A stretch of DNA of 64,000 bases, from the NCBI GenBank assembly GCA_900557275.1, contig USRX01000001.1, positions 1 through 64,000 of the forward strand, given 5' to 3'. Within the stretch, counting starts at the first letter, position 1; every line of letters starts with the position of its first letter. The position numbers were made by a program, and so were the translations under genes. This DNA is from an uncultured Roseburia sp. Its GTDB lineage: Bacteria; Bacillota_A; Clostridia; Lachnospirales; Lachnospiraceae. The notes below the pieces were generated by a model. The model saw only the letters and a list, made by a program, of their open reading frames with translations. It did no database searches and was not told where the DNA came from. This document shows, piece after piece, positions 33,827 to 43,094 of this stretch.

Positions 33827-34504
33827 ATGATTTATATCTTAGAAGATGACAACAGTATCCGGGAACTTGTAGTTTACAGCCTGAAAAGCTCAGGCATGGA
33901 GGTAATGGGATTTGAACGACCGTCCGAGTTCTGGGAACAGATGAAAAAAGAGAAACCGTCTCTGCTTCTTCTGGATATCATGCTTCCGGAGGAAGATGGA
34001 TTAAGTATTTTGAAAAAACTGAGAGATGCTTCCTCTACCAGAGCACTGCCAATTATCCTTCTGACAGCAAAAGGCAGTGAATATGATAAAGTTAAAGGTC
34101 TGGACAGCGGAGCGGATGATTATATTTCCAAACCGTTTGGCATGATGGAGCTGATCTCCAGAATCCGTGCATTGCTGCGTCGAACCGGGGAAGGTCAGGC
34201 AGAAGATGTGCTTCAGATCGGAGATCTGGCTGTGTATCCGGGCAAACATCAGGTGCGGGTACAGGGACAGAAAGTAGAATTGACATTAAAAGAATTTGAA
34301 CTTTTAAATCTGATGATGTCCAATCCGGAAATGGTATTTACCAGAGAGCAGATCCAGGATAAGATCTGGGGATATGCTTTTGACGGAGAGAGCCGGACAG
34401 TAGATGTGCATATCCGGACACTTCGGCAGAAACTTGGAAACTGTGGCAATCTGATAAAAACAGTGCGCGGTGTTGGATATCGACTGAGCGGGGAGACAGA
34501 ATGA
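33827..34504 (+). CDS. phoB: Response regulator, PhoB/PhoP type
   Basis: A 225-residue OmpR-class regulator. The receiver domain has the phosphoacceptor Asp in LLLLDIMLPEEDG, Thr in ILLTAKG and Lys in YISKPFG. The C-terminal winged helix contains GESRTVDVHIRTLRQKLG and VRGVGYRL. It begins 3 bp after phoU and overlaps the kinase gene by 4 bp (ATGA). Membership of the pst operon makes phosphate control the likely role. Confidence 0.93.
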   Translation: MIYILEDDNSIRELVVYSLKSSGMEVMGFERPSEFWEQMKKEKPSLLLLDIMLPEEDGLSILKKLRDASSTRALPIILLTAKGSEYDKVKGLDSGADDYISKPFGMMELISRIRALLRRTGEGQAEDVLQIGDLAVYPGKHQVRVQGQKVELTLKEFELLNLMMSNPEMVFTREQIQDKIWGYAFDGESRTVDVHIRTLRQKLGNCGNLIKTVRGVGYRLSGETE

Positions 34505-36150
34505 TAAAGAAAACCTTTCGGTCCATGTTTATCTTGATCTTTTGCATGGTGCTGGTGTGCGTGGGTCTGATCATGGGCGTCTTATATAATTATTTTGAGA
34601 AACAGTACAGCACAGAACTTGTCAATGAAGCAACTTATGTAGGACAGGGCGTAGAACTTAACGGTAAGGAGTATCTGGAAAATCTGAACAAGAAAAATAT
34701 CCGTATCACATGGATTGATTCTGATGGAACTGTTTTGTACGACAATCAGGCAGATGCTTCTAAAATGGAGAATCATGCAGACCGTGTAGAAGTACAGGAA
34801 GCCATGCAGAAAGAATCCGGAAGCAGTATACGGTATTCCAGTACACTTTCAGAAAAAACAATGTATTATGCATTACATCTTTCCGATGATACAGTCATTC
34901 GATTGGCCAATACGTATCGTAGCCCGCTTTCTATTACCTTGGGCATGCTTCAGTCTATTGTGGCGATTATCGTTATCGCACTTGCATTTTCTGGCTGGAT
35001 GTCCTATCGTTTGTCGAAACGAATCGTAAAACCGATCAACGAGATCGATCTGGAACATCCGGAGGATGCGAAAGCGTATGATGAGCTGTCTCCGTTCCTG
35101 CATCGGATTGAGCAGCAGAACAGGCAGATTCATAAGCAGATCCAGGAACTGAAACGGCAGCAGATAGAGTTTTCTGCAATCACAGAAAACATGAGCGAAG
35201 GCTTTGTCGTCGTAGATACAAAGCAAAATGTGCTGTCTTATAACAGCAGCGCATTGAAGCTTCTTGGAATTCCTTCTGTAAAGGAAAATAAAAATGTCCT
35301 GCAGTTAAATCGCAGTGAAAGTTTCCAGGAAGCGCTTCATCTTGCGTTAAAAGGCGAGCATGCACAGCGGATGATGACGCACAACAACCGCAGTTATCAG
35401 CTGTTTGCCAATCCAGTCTTTCAGGATGACGTTGTATCAGGAGCTGTTTTGGTCATTATGGATGTGACTGAGAAAGAACAGAGGGATGCACTGCGCAGAG
35501 AGTTTACGGCGAATGTGTCTCATGAACTGAAGACGCCGTTGACATCGATTTCCGGAACCGCAGAGATTATGACCCAGGGACTGGTCAAGGCGGAAGATAT
35601 CCCGCATTTTGCTGAAAATATCTATAAAGAAGCGCAGAGACTGATTACGCTGGTAGGTGATATTATCAATCTCAGCAAGCTGGAAGAAACAGATTTTGAG
35701 CAGCAGAAAGAACTGGTAGACCTTTCTGAAATTGTGGAAGAAGTAGTTGCGACACTGCATGATGAGGCACAGAAGAAAAAAATCAGTTTTTTAGTGCAGA
35801 CAGAGAGATGTCAGATTCTGGGCATTCCGTCTATTCTGAATGAAATTGTGTATAACCTGTGTGATAATGCCATCAAGTACAACAAAGAAGATGGAGAAGT
35901 GAACGTAAAATTACTGAAAAAAGACAAACGTGTGGAACTCAGCGTAAAAGATACCGGTATCGGCATCCCATACGAAGAGCAGCAAAGAGTCTTTGAGCGG
36001 TTTTATCGTGTAGATAAAAGTCATTCCAAAGAAATCGGCGGAACAGGTCTGGGTCTTTCCATCGTAAAACATGGTGTAATGTGTCATAACGCGGAACTGA
36101 AACTGGAGAGCGAACCGGGAAAAGGAAGCTGCTTTAAAGTTTTGTTTTAG
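34501..36150 (+). CDS. phoR: Sensor histidine kinase, PhoR type
   Basis: A 549-residue membrane histidine kinase: first helix at about residues 8-32, an extracytoplasmic sensor region, and a second helix near 145-165 leading into a HAMP-like segment. Next is a PAS domain (ENMSEGFVVVDTKQNVLSYN). The HisKA His is in NVSHELKTPLTSISG, and the ATPase motifs are NEIVYNLCDNAIKYN, VKDTGIGIP and GGTGLGLSIVKHG. It is the last gene of the pst-pho operon and partner of the overlapping phoB. Confidence 0.94.
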   Translation: MIKKTFRSMFILIFCMVLVCVGLIMGVLYNYFEKQYSTELVNEATYVGQGVELNGKEYLENLNKKNIRITWIDSDGTVLYDNQADASKMENHADRVEVQEAMQKESGSSIRYSSTLSEKTMYYALHLSDDTVIRLANTYRSPLSITLGMLQSIVAIIVIALAFSGWMSYRLSKRIVKPINEIDLEHPEDAKAYDELSPFLHRIEQQNRQIHKQIQELKRQQIEFSAITENMSEGFVVVDTKQNVLSYNSSALKLLGIPSVKENKNVLQLNRSESFQEALHLALKGEHAQRMMTHNNRSYQLFANPVFQDDVVSGAVLVIMDVTEKEQRDALRREFTANVSHELKTPLTSISGTAEIMTQGLVKAEDIPHFAENIYKEAQRLITLVGDIINLSKLEETDFEQQKELVDLSEIVEEVVATLHDEAQKKKISFLVQTERCQILGIPSILNEIVYNLCDNAIKYNKEDGEVNVKLLKKDKRVELSVKDTGIGIPYEEQQRVFERFYRVDKSHSKEIGGTGLGLSIVKHGVMCHNAELKLESEPGKGSCFKVLF

Positions 36151-36175
36151 CATTTTCAGAAAAATAAAATATTAA

Positions 36176-36256
36176 AAAACCTTCGGTACAGCTGAAAGGA
36201 AATTGTTTTGCCGGTATTCGGCAGGCAATACCTGTCAGTTCTATCGGAGGTTTTTT
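36176..36256 (+). terminator. Terminator of the pst-pho operon
   Basis: AAAACCTTCGGTA pairs with TATCGGAGGTTTT (two G-T pairs), with an inner GCCGGTATTCGGC hairpin and a T-run at 36251-36256. Confidence 0.8.
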
Positions 36257-36355
36257 GTTGTGAACAGTATATAGACTTTTTTCTTCTTTTTTTGACGTCT
36301 GAAAAAGGCAAAATAAGAGTGCCGAAATTTTGAAGTAAGAAAAGGAGGAGAAGGA

Positions 36356-39300
36356 ATGAAAAAGTGGAAATCCCGCAGAAGCAAACAAGGCATTCTGGCA
36401 TTGTTTCTGTCGTTTTGCATGGTTATCGGTATGGCATGCGGCGTATGGGCAGCTGATATATCTGATTCTGCCCGCCCGTCGGATGCTGTTACGGATACGT
36501 CCATTTCACTGGAGTATTGGATCACAAACTATGAAGTGTACCGTACCAGTGGAAAGCAGGAGCATACCAGGAGCATTTCCAGTACGATGGATGGGATACA
36601 GTCAGAAGAAGGGGTGGCGCTGGAGTCATTGGCACCACAGACGGCCTATTCTTTTTTTGATGGAACAGTAACGGTCTATTACTGGCAGGCGATGCGTCTG
36701 GATTCCAGCCATCAGCAGAGCAATGCATCCGGAGATGATGAGACCGGAAACGGCACGACTATGACCCATATCCGGTATTACAATGGGGCATGGCAGTATC
36801 AGACTTTGGAGGGTAGCTGGCAGTATTTCCACAAAGAAGATCAGCTGGTGGCATATTATCTGCAGAAGACAGATGTGACAAAAGAGATCGAGACGTATGC
36901 AAAGGACTGGGGATATGGCACAGATGGAACAACGCCAAACACCAGCAATGGAAAAGGACAGGTAGCGCTGACCGTTGCCGTAGTGTATCCGGATGGAACG
37001 GTATCTCCGACAGAGTCTGCGATGTACGGACAGTCAACGACGATTTTTAATTACTGGTCCGGTCGTGATATCGGCATCGTAGCGCCAGTCAATAACAGTG
37101 ATTATAACATTTCCAGGATTACCGTAACGGATGGAAAACGAACCTCCGGTTCTGCAAATGTGTGGTATAAGAGCGATTCCATTCAATGGAATAAAAAGAC
37201 CAACGAAGCCGGTTCTCGGTGGTATGACGAGACAGAAGTGTGGAATCAGACTTCCGGAACCCAGCCAATGGTAAATGGTAAGACTTCTTCCATTACATGG
37301 AGCGCAAAAAATACAGCGAAGCTGATCTTGATCTATCTGGAGCCGATCCAGAAGGAGACAAACCTGAATGTCCGATATGTGGATGACAGTGACAATTCTC
37401 TGATCAAGAGTTATCAGATCGCAATGGCATATCAGCAGGGAGATCCGATTCCGGATTTTCTGACAGCATTGCAGCAGACATCCGATGTGCATGTGGGCGG
37501 CATCACGTTGGATGAAGATGCGTATGTGGAAAACAGTTCTTCTGTAAAGCAGACATTTAACCGTGATATTTCCGTCATGACAGATATTGACGGAAAATAC
37601 AGCAGCGGACTGTATCAGTACATGGGTGCAGATATTTCCGAAGATGGCAAGACGCTTACCCTGCATTACAACATTGATACTTCCCAGCTGAGCAAAAACT
37701 ATGTCATTGATTTTGGAAATCCGGTAAAAATTCCGTTATCGGAGTTGATTTCCAATACAGAAGCAAGGATTTCAAAAGTATCCGCAGACAGCGGACACAA
37801 AGATCAGGTAACCATCGGAAGTGATTATGAGATTACCTATCATCCATCAGAGATTCTGAAACAGACGGATGTGGTAAAGATTACAGTTACTTATACAGGC
37901 GGCAGTCAGGATACGTTCCAGATTGGTTTTACACCGGCTTCCAATGTGATGTATGAGGAAAATGTTTTTACTCTTACAGAAGATTCTGACTGGAACCGGA
38001 CGGGAACAGCGTCTGATGGAAGTCAGGTCAGAGAAGTGCTGGGACAGGAAGGCATTCATGGATATGATGCTATATATCAGTCTGATAAAACATTTAGTGG
38101 CGAAAGCGCTTATCAGGCATCCCTTTCTCTAAATGGAGGTTCTTTTGCAAAAACAAAAACAGCACAATTTTCTTTCCATGGAACAGGATTTGATCTGATC
38201 TCCGAATGTGGAACCGATACAGGCATGTTGATGGCGGTGGTGCGGGACAGTGCCGGAAAGGTAGTAAAATCCTATCTGGTGGATACTTATTTTTCCGGAA
38301 GCGGCAGCAGCCTGTTTGAAGGAAAAACGGGAGTGCTGGATTATCAGGTGCCGGTAGTTCGCTGCATGGATCTGCCACAGGGAACCTATCAGGTAACGGT
38401 ATCCGGCTGCCTGACCAGTGGAAGCGGCGCAGCTTCTGCAAAAGGAAAGAGTGCTTCCTGTGCAGCTATATCTGAACAGGCACAGGCGGCAGAACAGGAA
38501 GATATTGTTGCAGAAGTGGTAAAGCAGTTAGGGTTTAGGGATATCAATGCAAAAGATGTAGAGATTTCCTATATGGATGCCGGAAGTGTGCTGGCGAGTG
38601 GAACGTCAGCTGTTTCGCAGAAACAGACAGTCAGTAAAAAAATGATGGCAGTGAGCAGCCTGAGTGGTAATACAGATGCTATTAGCTTGCAGTATGCCGT
38701 GAAAAACGCAGCTGTCTGTGTGGCAGAGGCAATCGCCACAACAGCAGGGTCTGAGGATGAAAAATTAACCGCGTCAACAGCTGCATCTGTATATCTGGAT
38801 GGTGTTCGTATCTACAACACCATGGAAAAGGATTCTTCTTATGTGGCTTCTGAACAGAATATTTCCTATGGATCTGTCTATGACTATGTGAATAACAGCC
38901 TGGATACGGCAAAAGACTGGACGGAACAGGCAGTGGTTTATGTAGAGTATGACGGCGAGCAAGATGCGTACAGTATTGAGGATTATAAAGAAAAAGGACC
39001 AGAAAACGAGGTTTATCTGACACCGGGCAGTCAGATTGCATTTGTATTGCAGGGCTATGAGCAGGGGGATACCGTGCAGATCGCAGCAAAAGCGATCAGT
39101 GATACCGTGCAGGTAAATGGACTTGCAGATGTAACAACGATTGATACGGCGACAGAGCTGTATTATACTGTCACACCGCAGTATGATGCAGAAAAAGAGC
39201 TGTGGTATGTACTTGTTGGCAGTCAGAAAGACTCTAAGGGTCTGTTATCTTTAAGTGCCTGCAAACTTTCCACTGATCTTACACCGGGGGCAAATGCAGC

Positions 39301-39532
39301 ATTTGCACAGTATATTCTGGATCAGAGATCAGCAGGAGCCGGAGAAACAACAGATAGTTCTACAGATGAATCTTCTGAAAATGGAACAGGATCGTCTGGA
39401 GATTCCATCGTAGCACCGGGAAATGGTTCCGGTAATGGAGATGTATCAGACAGTGCGACAGGAACATTCTACCATGCATATATGAATACAATCAAAAATC
39501 TATTTAAGAAAGTATGGAATAAGAAAATATAG
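36356..39532 (+). CDS. Large secreted protein of unknown function
   Basis: A 1058-residue exported protein. A Sec signal peptide (basic start, hydrophobic stretch, cleavage probably after GVWA near residue 32) is followed by beta-rich, Ser/Thr/Gly-rich sequence. Around residues 545-700 is a segment (WNRTGTASDG to LPQGTYQVTVSG) that looks like a carbohydrate-binding-type sandwich. The last 70 residues are a low-complexity Ser/Gly/Asn linker followed by a basic tail, ATGTFYHAYMNTIKNLFKKV. No LPXTG motif is seen. GGAGGAGAAGG precedes the ATG. It lies 24 bp upstream of a small Cys-containing peptide gene, so a link with the RiPP cassette is possible but unproven. Confidence 0.8.
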   Translation: MKKWKSRRSKQGILALFLSFCMVIGMACGVWAADISDSARPSDAVTDTSISLEYWITNYEVYRTSGKQEHTRSISSTMDGIQSEEGVALESLAPQTAYSFFDGTVTVYYWQAMRLDSSHQQSNASGDDETGNGTTMTHIRYYNGAWQYQTLEGSWQYFHKEDQLVAYYLQKTDVTKEIETYAKDWGYGTDGTTPNTSNGKGQVALTVAVVYPDGTVSPTESAMYGQSTTIFNYWSGRDIGIVAPVNNSDYNISRITVTDGKRTSGSANVWYKSDSIQWNKKTNEAGSRWYDETEVWNQTSGTQPMVNGKTSSITWSAKNTAKLILIYLEPIQKETNLNVRYVDDSDNSLIKSYQIAMAYQQGDPIPDFLTALQQTSDVHVGGITLDEDAYVENSSSVKQTFNRDISVMTDIDGKYSSGLYQYMGADISEDGKTLTLHYNIDTSQLSKNYVIDFGNPVKIPLSELISNTEARISKVSADSGHKDQVTIGSDYEITYHPSEILKQTDVVKITVTYTGGSQDTFQIGFTPASNVMYEENVFTLTEDSDWNRTGTASDGSQVREVLGQEGIHGYDAIYQSDKTFSGESAYQASLSLNGGSFAKTKTAQFSFHGTGFDLISECGTDTGMLMAVVRDSAGKVVKSYLVDTYFSGSGSSLFEGKTGVLDYQVPVVRCMDLPQGTYQVTVSGCLTSGSGAASAKGKSASCAAISEQAQAAEQEDIVAEVVKQLGFRDINAKDVEISYMDAGSVLASGTSAVSQKQTVSKKMMAVSSLSGNTDAISLQYAVKNAAVCVAEAIATTAGSEDEKLTASTAASVYLDGVRIYNTMEKDSSYVASEQNISYGSVYDYVNNSLDTAKDWTEQAVVYVEYDGEQDAYSIEDYKEKGPENEVYLTPGSQIAFVLQGYEQGDTVQIAAKAISDTVQVNGLADVTTIDTATELYYTVTPQYDAEKELWYVLVGSQKDSKGLLSLSACKLSTDLTPGANAAFAQYILDQRSAGAGETTDSSTDESSENGTGSSGDSIVAPGNGSGNGDVSDSATGTFYHAYMNTIKNLFKKVWNKKI

Positions 39533-39556
39533 ATATCAGGAGGTCAAAAATCTGAG

Positions 39557-39799
39557 ATGAAAAAGAAATATGAGGCGCCAGAAGTGGAAGTGATCCGCTA
39601 TTCCCTTCATGAGGCCATCGCAGCAGGCTGTGCAAATAAGGTGTTTAATCATACGACAGAAGGCTGTCAGGATGATCCGACTGATTTTGGACAGTTCCTG
39701 CTTGGCATGGGTGTGACATTTGCAGAGGACACCTGTGGCAGCGGAGGTTTACAGGGATACTGTTACTTTACTTCCAGTCAGGTGTTATTTAATTCTTAG
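39557..39799 (+). CDS. Probable RiPP precursor peptide
   Basis: An 80-residue peptide with a charged leader-like start (MKKKYEAPEVEVIRYSLHEA) and a Gly/Cys/Ser-rich remainder with four cysteines (25, 37, 60, 69), two of them in DTCGSGGLQGYCYF. It is followed by an HPr-kinase-like gene and a radical SAM/SPASM gene on the same strand, the classic context of a ribosomally made, post-translationally modified peptide. AGGAGGT is 11 nt before the ATG. The core/leader boundary and the modification are unknown. Confidence 0.65.
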   Translation: MKKKYEAPEVEVIRYSLHEAIAAGCANKVFNHTTEGCQDDPTDFGQFLLGMGVTFAEDTCGSGGLQGYCYFTSSQVLFNS

Positions 39800-39905
39800 T
39801 GATTGGGCAGAGACAGATTCCGTTGGGCAGCAGCGTTTTCAAAAGGGATGTTGCTGTCCTGACGGATATATCTGTTATATTTGCATTTGAGAAAAAGGAG
39901 GAAGC

Positions 39906-40823
39906 ATGTTCAACTATACATATGAGATTGCTGAACGCAGGATACAGTTTTGTTCGGAAGTACCGCTTCAGCAGGATGCATGGAGCGTATTGTTTCAGAC
40001 AGATAAGATGCTGTATGAGACAGATATTTTCTGTATCATCAAACTTTGTAAAAAGCTGCCGGATCAACAAGGAAAACTTCTGACACAGACTCTGACGATG
40101 CATTTGTACAGGGAACAGGATGTGTTGTGGCAGGAACTGCTGGCACTGTCGGATGGCAGAGTTCTTGCCAGAGCGCAGTATTCCGTAAATGGGAGAGCTG
40201 ACAATAGAAGGAATGAAGTGCGGTTGTATCTGGCAGAGATAGAACAGCCCTGGATCAACCGCATTGCGCATATCTGGGCAGGGATGGATTTGGGATATCA
40301 GCTGTTATGGCAGGATCGGCTGCTGCTGCACAGTGCATCTGTGAGTACTGGGCAGGAGATAATTCTGTTTGCAGGTTCATCTGGTATCGGAAAATCCACC
40401 CAGGCAGAGTTGTGGCGGAAATATCGGGGAGCAGAGATTCTGAATGGAGATAAAAATATGATTGGGGTTGTGACTGACAGATCATCTGATGGAACAGAGT
40501 GTCGGAGCGTCATGGTTTATGGTGTACCGTTTTGTGGAACAAGCAGCATCTGCCATTCTTTTAAAAAGAAGCTGCAGTCGATCGTTTTTTTAGAACAGGG
40601 AGAACAAAATGAAGTGAAACAGCTTCGGGGGCGGGAGGCACTGACCGGTCTGCTGGAAAACTGTATAGGACATCCGGGAGTAGCAGAAGCCACTGCGAAA
40701 ATGCTGGAACTGGCAGCAGAAGTTGTAGAACAGATTCCAGTATTTCGTCTGATATGCAGGCCGGAAAAAGAAGCCGTGGAAATTTTAGAACAGGTATTGG
40801 TAAAAAATATATTTAGAGAGTGA
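39906..40823 (+). CDS. HPr-kinase-like P-loop protein associated with RiPP genes
   Basis: A 305-residue protein. The second half has an HprK-type P-loop, FAGSSGIGKSTQAELW (about residues 155-170), followed by GAEILNGDKNMIG and a C-terminal VFRLICRPEKEAVEIL. The N-terminal 130 residues do not resemble HPr kinase. It is too unlike true HprK to be the carbon-control enzyme. Proteins of this kind recur beside radical SAM peptide-maturation genes. GGAGGAAGC precedes the ATG. Its role may be phosphorylation of, or scaffolding for, the precursor peptide (inference). Confidence 0.7.
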   Translation: MFNYTYEIAERRIQFCSEVPLQQDAWSVLFQTDKMLYETDIFCIIKLCKKLPDQQGKLLTQTLTMHLYREQDVLWQELLALSDGRVLARAQYSVNGRADNRRNEVRLYLAEIEQPWINRIAHIWAGMDLGYQLLWQDRLLLHSASVSTGQEIILFAGSSGIGKSTQAELWRKYRGAEILNGDKNMIGVVTDRSSDGTECRSVMVYGVPFCGTSSICHSFKKKLQSIVFLEQGEQNEVKQLRGREALTGLLENCIGHPGVAEATAKMLELAAEVVEQIPVFRLICRPEKEAVEILEQVLVKNIFRE

Positions 40824-40864
40824 TGAAAATTTTTTCAGTATATCATAAATAACAGGGAGGGCAT

Positions 40865-42025
40865 ATGGCATTATCCTATACACAATTTATTGATTATCTG
40901 TCCTGGCGGGCAGGGCAGCAGCAGATTCCATTGTCCGGAACATTTGAACTGACATCACGTTGCAATCTGAACTGCAAAATGTGTTATATTCACAGAAAAG
41001 AGCAAGATCAATGTGCCAGAAGACAGGAATTATCCACGGAAGACTGGTTGGGACTTGCAAAGGCGGCACAGGAACAAGGCATGTTGTTATTGTTGTTGAC
41101 TGGAGGAGAACCATTTGTAAGGAACGATTTCTGGAAAATCTATCAGGGGTGTAAGGCTTTGGGGCTGTCCGTTTCCATTAATACTAACGGAACGTTACTG
41201 ACAGCTCAAAACATTCAGAAGATGTGTGAAGATCCGCCGGCAAGGATAAATCTGACGCTGTATGGTACAAGTCGTGAAACTTATGAACATTTATGTGGAA
41301 ATGAGAATGCCTTTGACAGGGTAATGGAGGTTATCCATGAATTGAGGCGACAGAAAATGCCATTGAAACTGAACTACAGTGTGACATCATATAATCAGAA
41401 AGAATTTCAGGATGCATGTAAGTTGGCAACAGATCTGGAGATTCCAATACAGGCAGCAACGTACATGTTTCCGCCAGTCAGAACGTCAGATCCTTCAGAA
41501 CAAATAATACAGCGGCTCACACCGCAGGAAGCTGCAAAAGCAGCTTTTTTCTATGATCAAAGCCGATTTTCGGAGGCTCAGATACGACAAAAGTGTGAGC
41601 AGATACAAAATCTGCGCTTTCAGGGAGCTGATATTGTGGGAGAAATGCAGAATGTTAGTAAACAGATGGAAAAAATGAGCTGCAGGGCTGGATCTACTGC
41701 ATTTTGGATCAACTGGAAAGGGCAGATGCAATTATGTGGGATGATGGAACAGCCGGTAGCAGCAGTTTCGCCAGAAAATTTTGCAGAAGTCTGGCATCAG
41801 ATGCGGCAGGAACGGGAGAAGATTTTTTTGCCGAAAACATGCAGTCATTGTGAGTGGCGAACATATTGTGAGTGCTGTCCGGCAGCATGTTACGGAGAAA
41901 ACAGAAGATATGACATGACGCCGGCATATTTATGCGAAAAAATGGCAACATATAGAAAACTTGCAAAAAAATATTTGCATATCCATCCTGTTATCCCTAA
42001 TGAAACAAAATTAACATTGAATTGA
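40865..42025 (+). CDS. Radical SAM/SPASM peptide maturase
   Basis: A 386-residue radical SAM enzyme. The [4Fe-4S]-SAM motif is CNLNCKMC (Cys33, 37, 40) after FELTSR, and GGEPF follows. A SPASM-type cysteine-rich C-terminus (CGMMEQP, then CSHCEWRTYCECC and AACYGE) would hold auxiliary clusters. This architecture is found in sactipeptide, ranthipeptide and related RiPP maturases. It is 41 bp after the HprK-like gene, with AGGGAGGG before the ATG. The likely substrate is the 80-residue peptide upstream. Confidence 0.85.
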   Translation: MALSYTQFIDYLSWRAGQQQIPLSGTFELTSRCNLNCKMCYIHRKEQDQCARRQELSTEDWLGLAKAAQEQGMLLLLLTGGEPFVRNDFWKIYQGCKALGLSVSINTNGTLLTAQNIQKMCEDPPARINLTLYGTSRETYEHLCGNENAFDRVMEVIHELRRQKMPLKLNYSVTSYNQKEFQDACKLATDLEIPIQAATYMFPPVRTSDPSEQIIQRLTPQEAAKAAFFYDQSRFSEAQIRQKCEQIQNLRFQGADIVGEMQNVSKQMEKMSCRAGSTAFWINWKGQMQLCGMMEQPVAAVSPENFAEVWHQMRQEREKIFLPKTCSHCEWRTYCECCPAACYGENRRYDMTPAYLCEKMATYRKLAKKYLHIHPVIPNETKLTLN

Positions 42026-42097
42026 AATTCATTTTTGTGTTTGAATTATAAGATGAAAATAATTCATGTACAAATTGAAAAAAATTCATTATCCCTA

Positions 42098-42125
42098 TTT
42101 ACATTGTTTTCCTCAATGGTATAAT
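42098..42125 (+). promoter_or_regulatory. Predicted promoter of the por operon
   Basis: TTTACA (42098-42103) and TATAAT (42120-42125) are 16 nt apart. The leader to porG is about 160 nt. Confidence 0.75.
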
Positions 42126-42150
42126 AGGAAAAGTCCGATTTCCTATTATA
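42120..42150. promoter_or_regulatory. 12-bp inverted repeat over the -10 box, probable operator
   Basis: TATAATAGGAAA (42120-42131) and TTTCCTATTATA (42139-42150) are perfectly inverted around 7 nt. The left arm contains the -10 hexamer and the right arm covers the likely start region, so a bound protein would block transcription. Confidence 0.6.
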
Positions 42151-42160
42151 TGGAAAATAT

Positions 42161-42200
42161 TTTTGCAGCTATTTGTTCCACTGTCTGGGAGGCTGCAAAA
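42161..42200 (+). repeat. Leader hairpin upstream of porG
   Basis: TTTTGCAGC (42161-42169) pairs with GCTGCAAAA (42192-42200) in the transcribed leader. There is no T-run. Confidence 0.45.
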
Positions 42201-42291
42201 TGAAGATATGTGTATCTATATAGTTATAAGAGAACAGGAAATATTTAAAAGACAGTATATGCAAAACATACAATGAGATGAGGTAGATAGA

Positions 42292-42864
42292 ATGAAGAAC
42301 GGAATTGAAATCCGCTGGCACGGCCGTGGCGGTCAGGGAGCAAAAACAGCAGCACTGCTTCTGGCAGACGTGGCATTTAAAACTGGCAAACATGTACAGG
42401 GTTTCCCAGAGTATGGTCCGGAGCGAATGGGAGCGCCGATTACGGCATATAATCGTATCAGCGATAATCAGATTCGTGTACATTCCAATATTTATGATCC
42501 GGATTACGTCGTAGTTGTAGATGAGACATTGTTACATTCTGTAGACGTGACTGCCGGATTAAAACCGGAAGGAGCAATTATTGTAAATACGGCAAAGACA
42601 TCGGAAGAGATACTTCCTCAGTTAAACGGTTATACAGGAAAAGTTGTAACCGTAGATGCAAGAACAATTTCAGAAGAAGCTTTGGGAAAATATTTTCCGA
42701 ACTCTCCGATGCTGGCAGCGGTCGTAGCTACAAGCAAAGTTATGGAAAAAGAGACATTTCTGGGTGAGATGCGTGCATCCTATCAGCATAAATTCGCAAA
42801 AAAACCGGAAGTGATCGATGGAAATATGAAAGCCCTGGAAATGGCATTTGATGCTGTATCTTAA
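42292..42864 (+). CDS. porG: 2-oxoacid:ferredoxin oxidoreductase, gamma subunit
   Basis: A 190-residue gamma subunit: EIRWHGRGGQGAKTAALLLA near the N-terminus, then QGFPEYGPERMGAPITAYNR. It is part of a four-subunit enzyme that converts 2-oxoacid and CoA to acyl-CoA, CO2 and reduced ferredoxin. A weak ATGAGGTAGA lies before the ATG. It is first in the order gamma-delta-alpha-beta. A 230-bp gap follows before the delta gene, in which I see no coding region. Confidence 0.93.
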   Translation: MKNGIEIRWHGRGGQGAKTAALLLADVAFKTGKHVQGFPEYGPERMGAPITAYNRISDNQIRVHSNIYDPDYVVVVDETLLHSVDVTAGLKPEGAIIVNTAKTSEEILPQLNGYTGKVVTVDARTISEEALGKYFPNSPMLAAVVATSKVMEKETFLGEMRASYQHKFAKKPEVIDGNMKALEMAFDAVS

Positions 42865-43094
42865 AAGCCGGAGTTAAAAAGGAAGATATCTATTTACCGG
42901 GACAACGCACCTGGCAGCTGCATAGAGTTGTATAGCTGTACAGATATTTGAAGGTACAGGGATGATTCCTCTGACTGGCACCTGAAACAGGATAGATATA
43001 CCACAGTTTTTAAACTACAGCAAATATCATATATTTTAGAAACAATAGATAACGTCATACATGCTGTATGATGATAAGATTCCAAGGAGAAACA

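Noticed and set aside
37034..37666. A 210-codon minus-strand frame inside the large secreted protein gene
   Set aside because: Antisense frame with no start signals; the plus strand encodes a complete protein with signal peptide.
39906..40823. Carbon-control HPr kinase/phosphorylase
   Set aside because: Only the P-loop region resembles HprK; the N-terminus differs and the neighbours are a peptide and a radical SAM enzyme.
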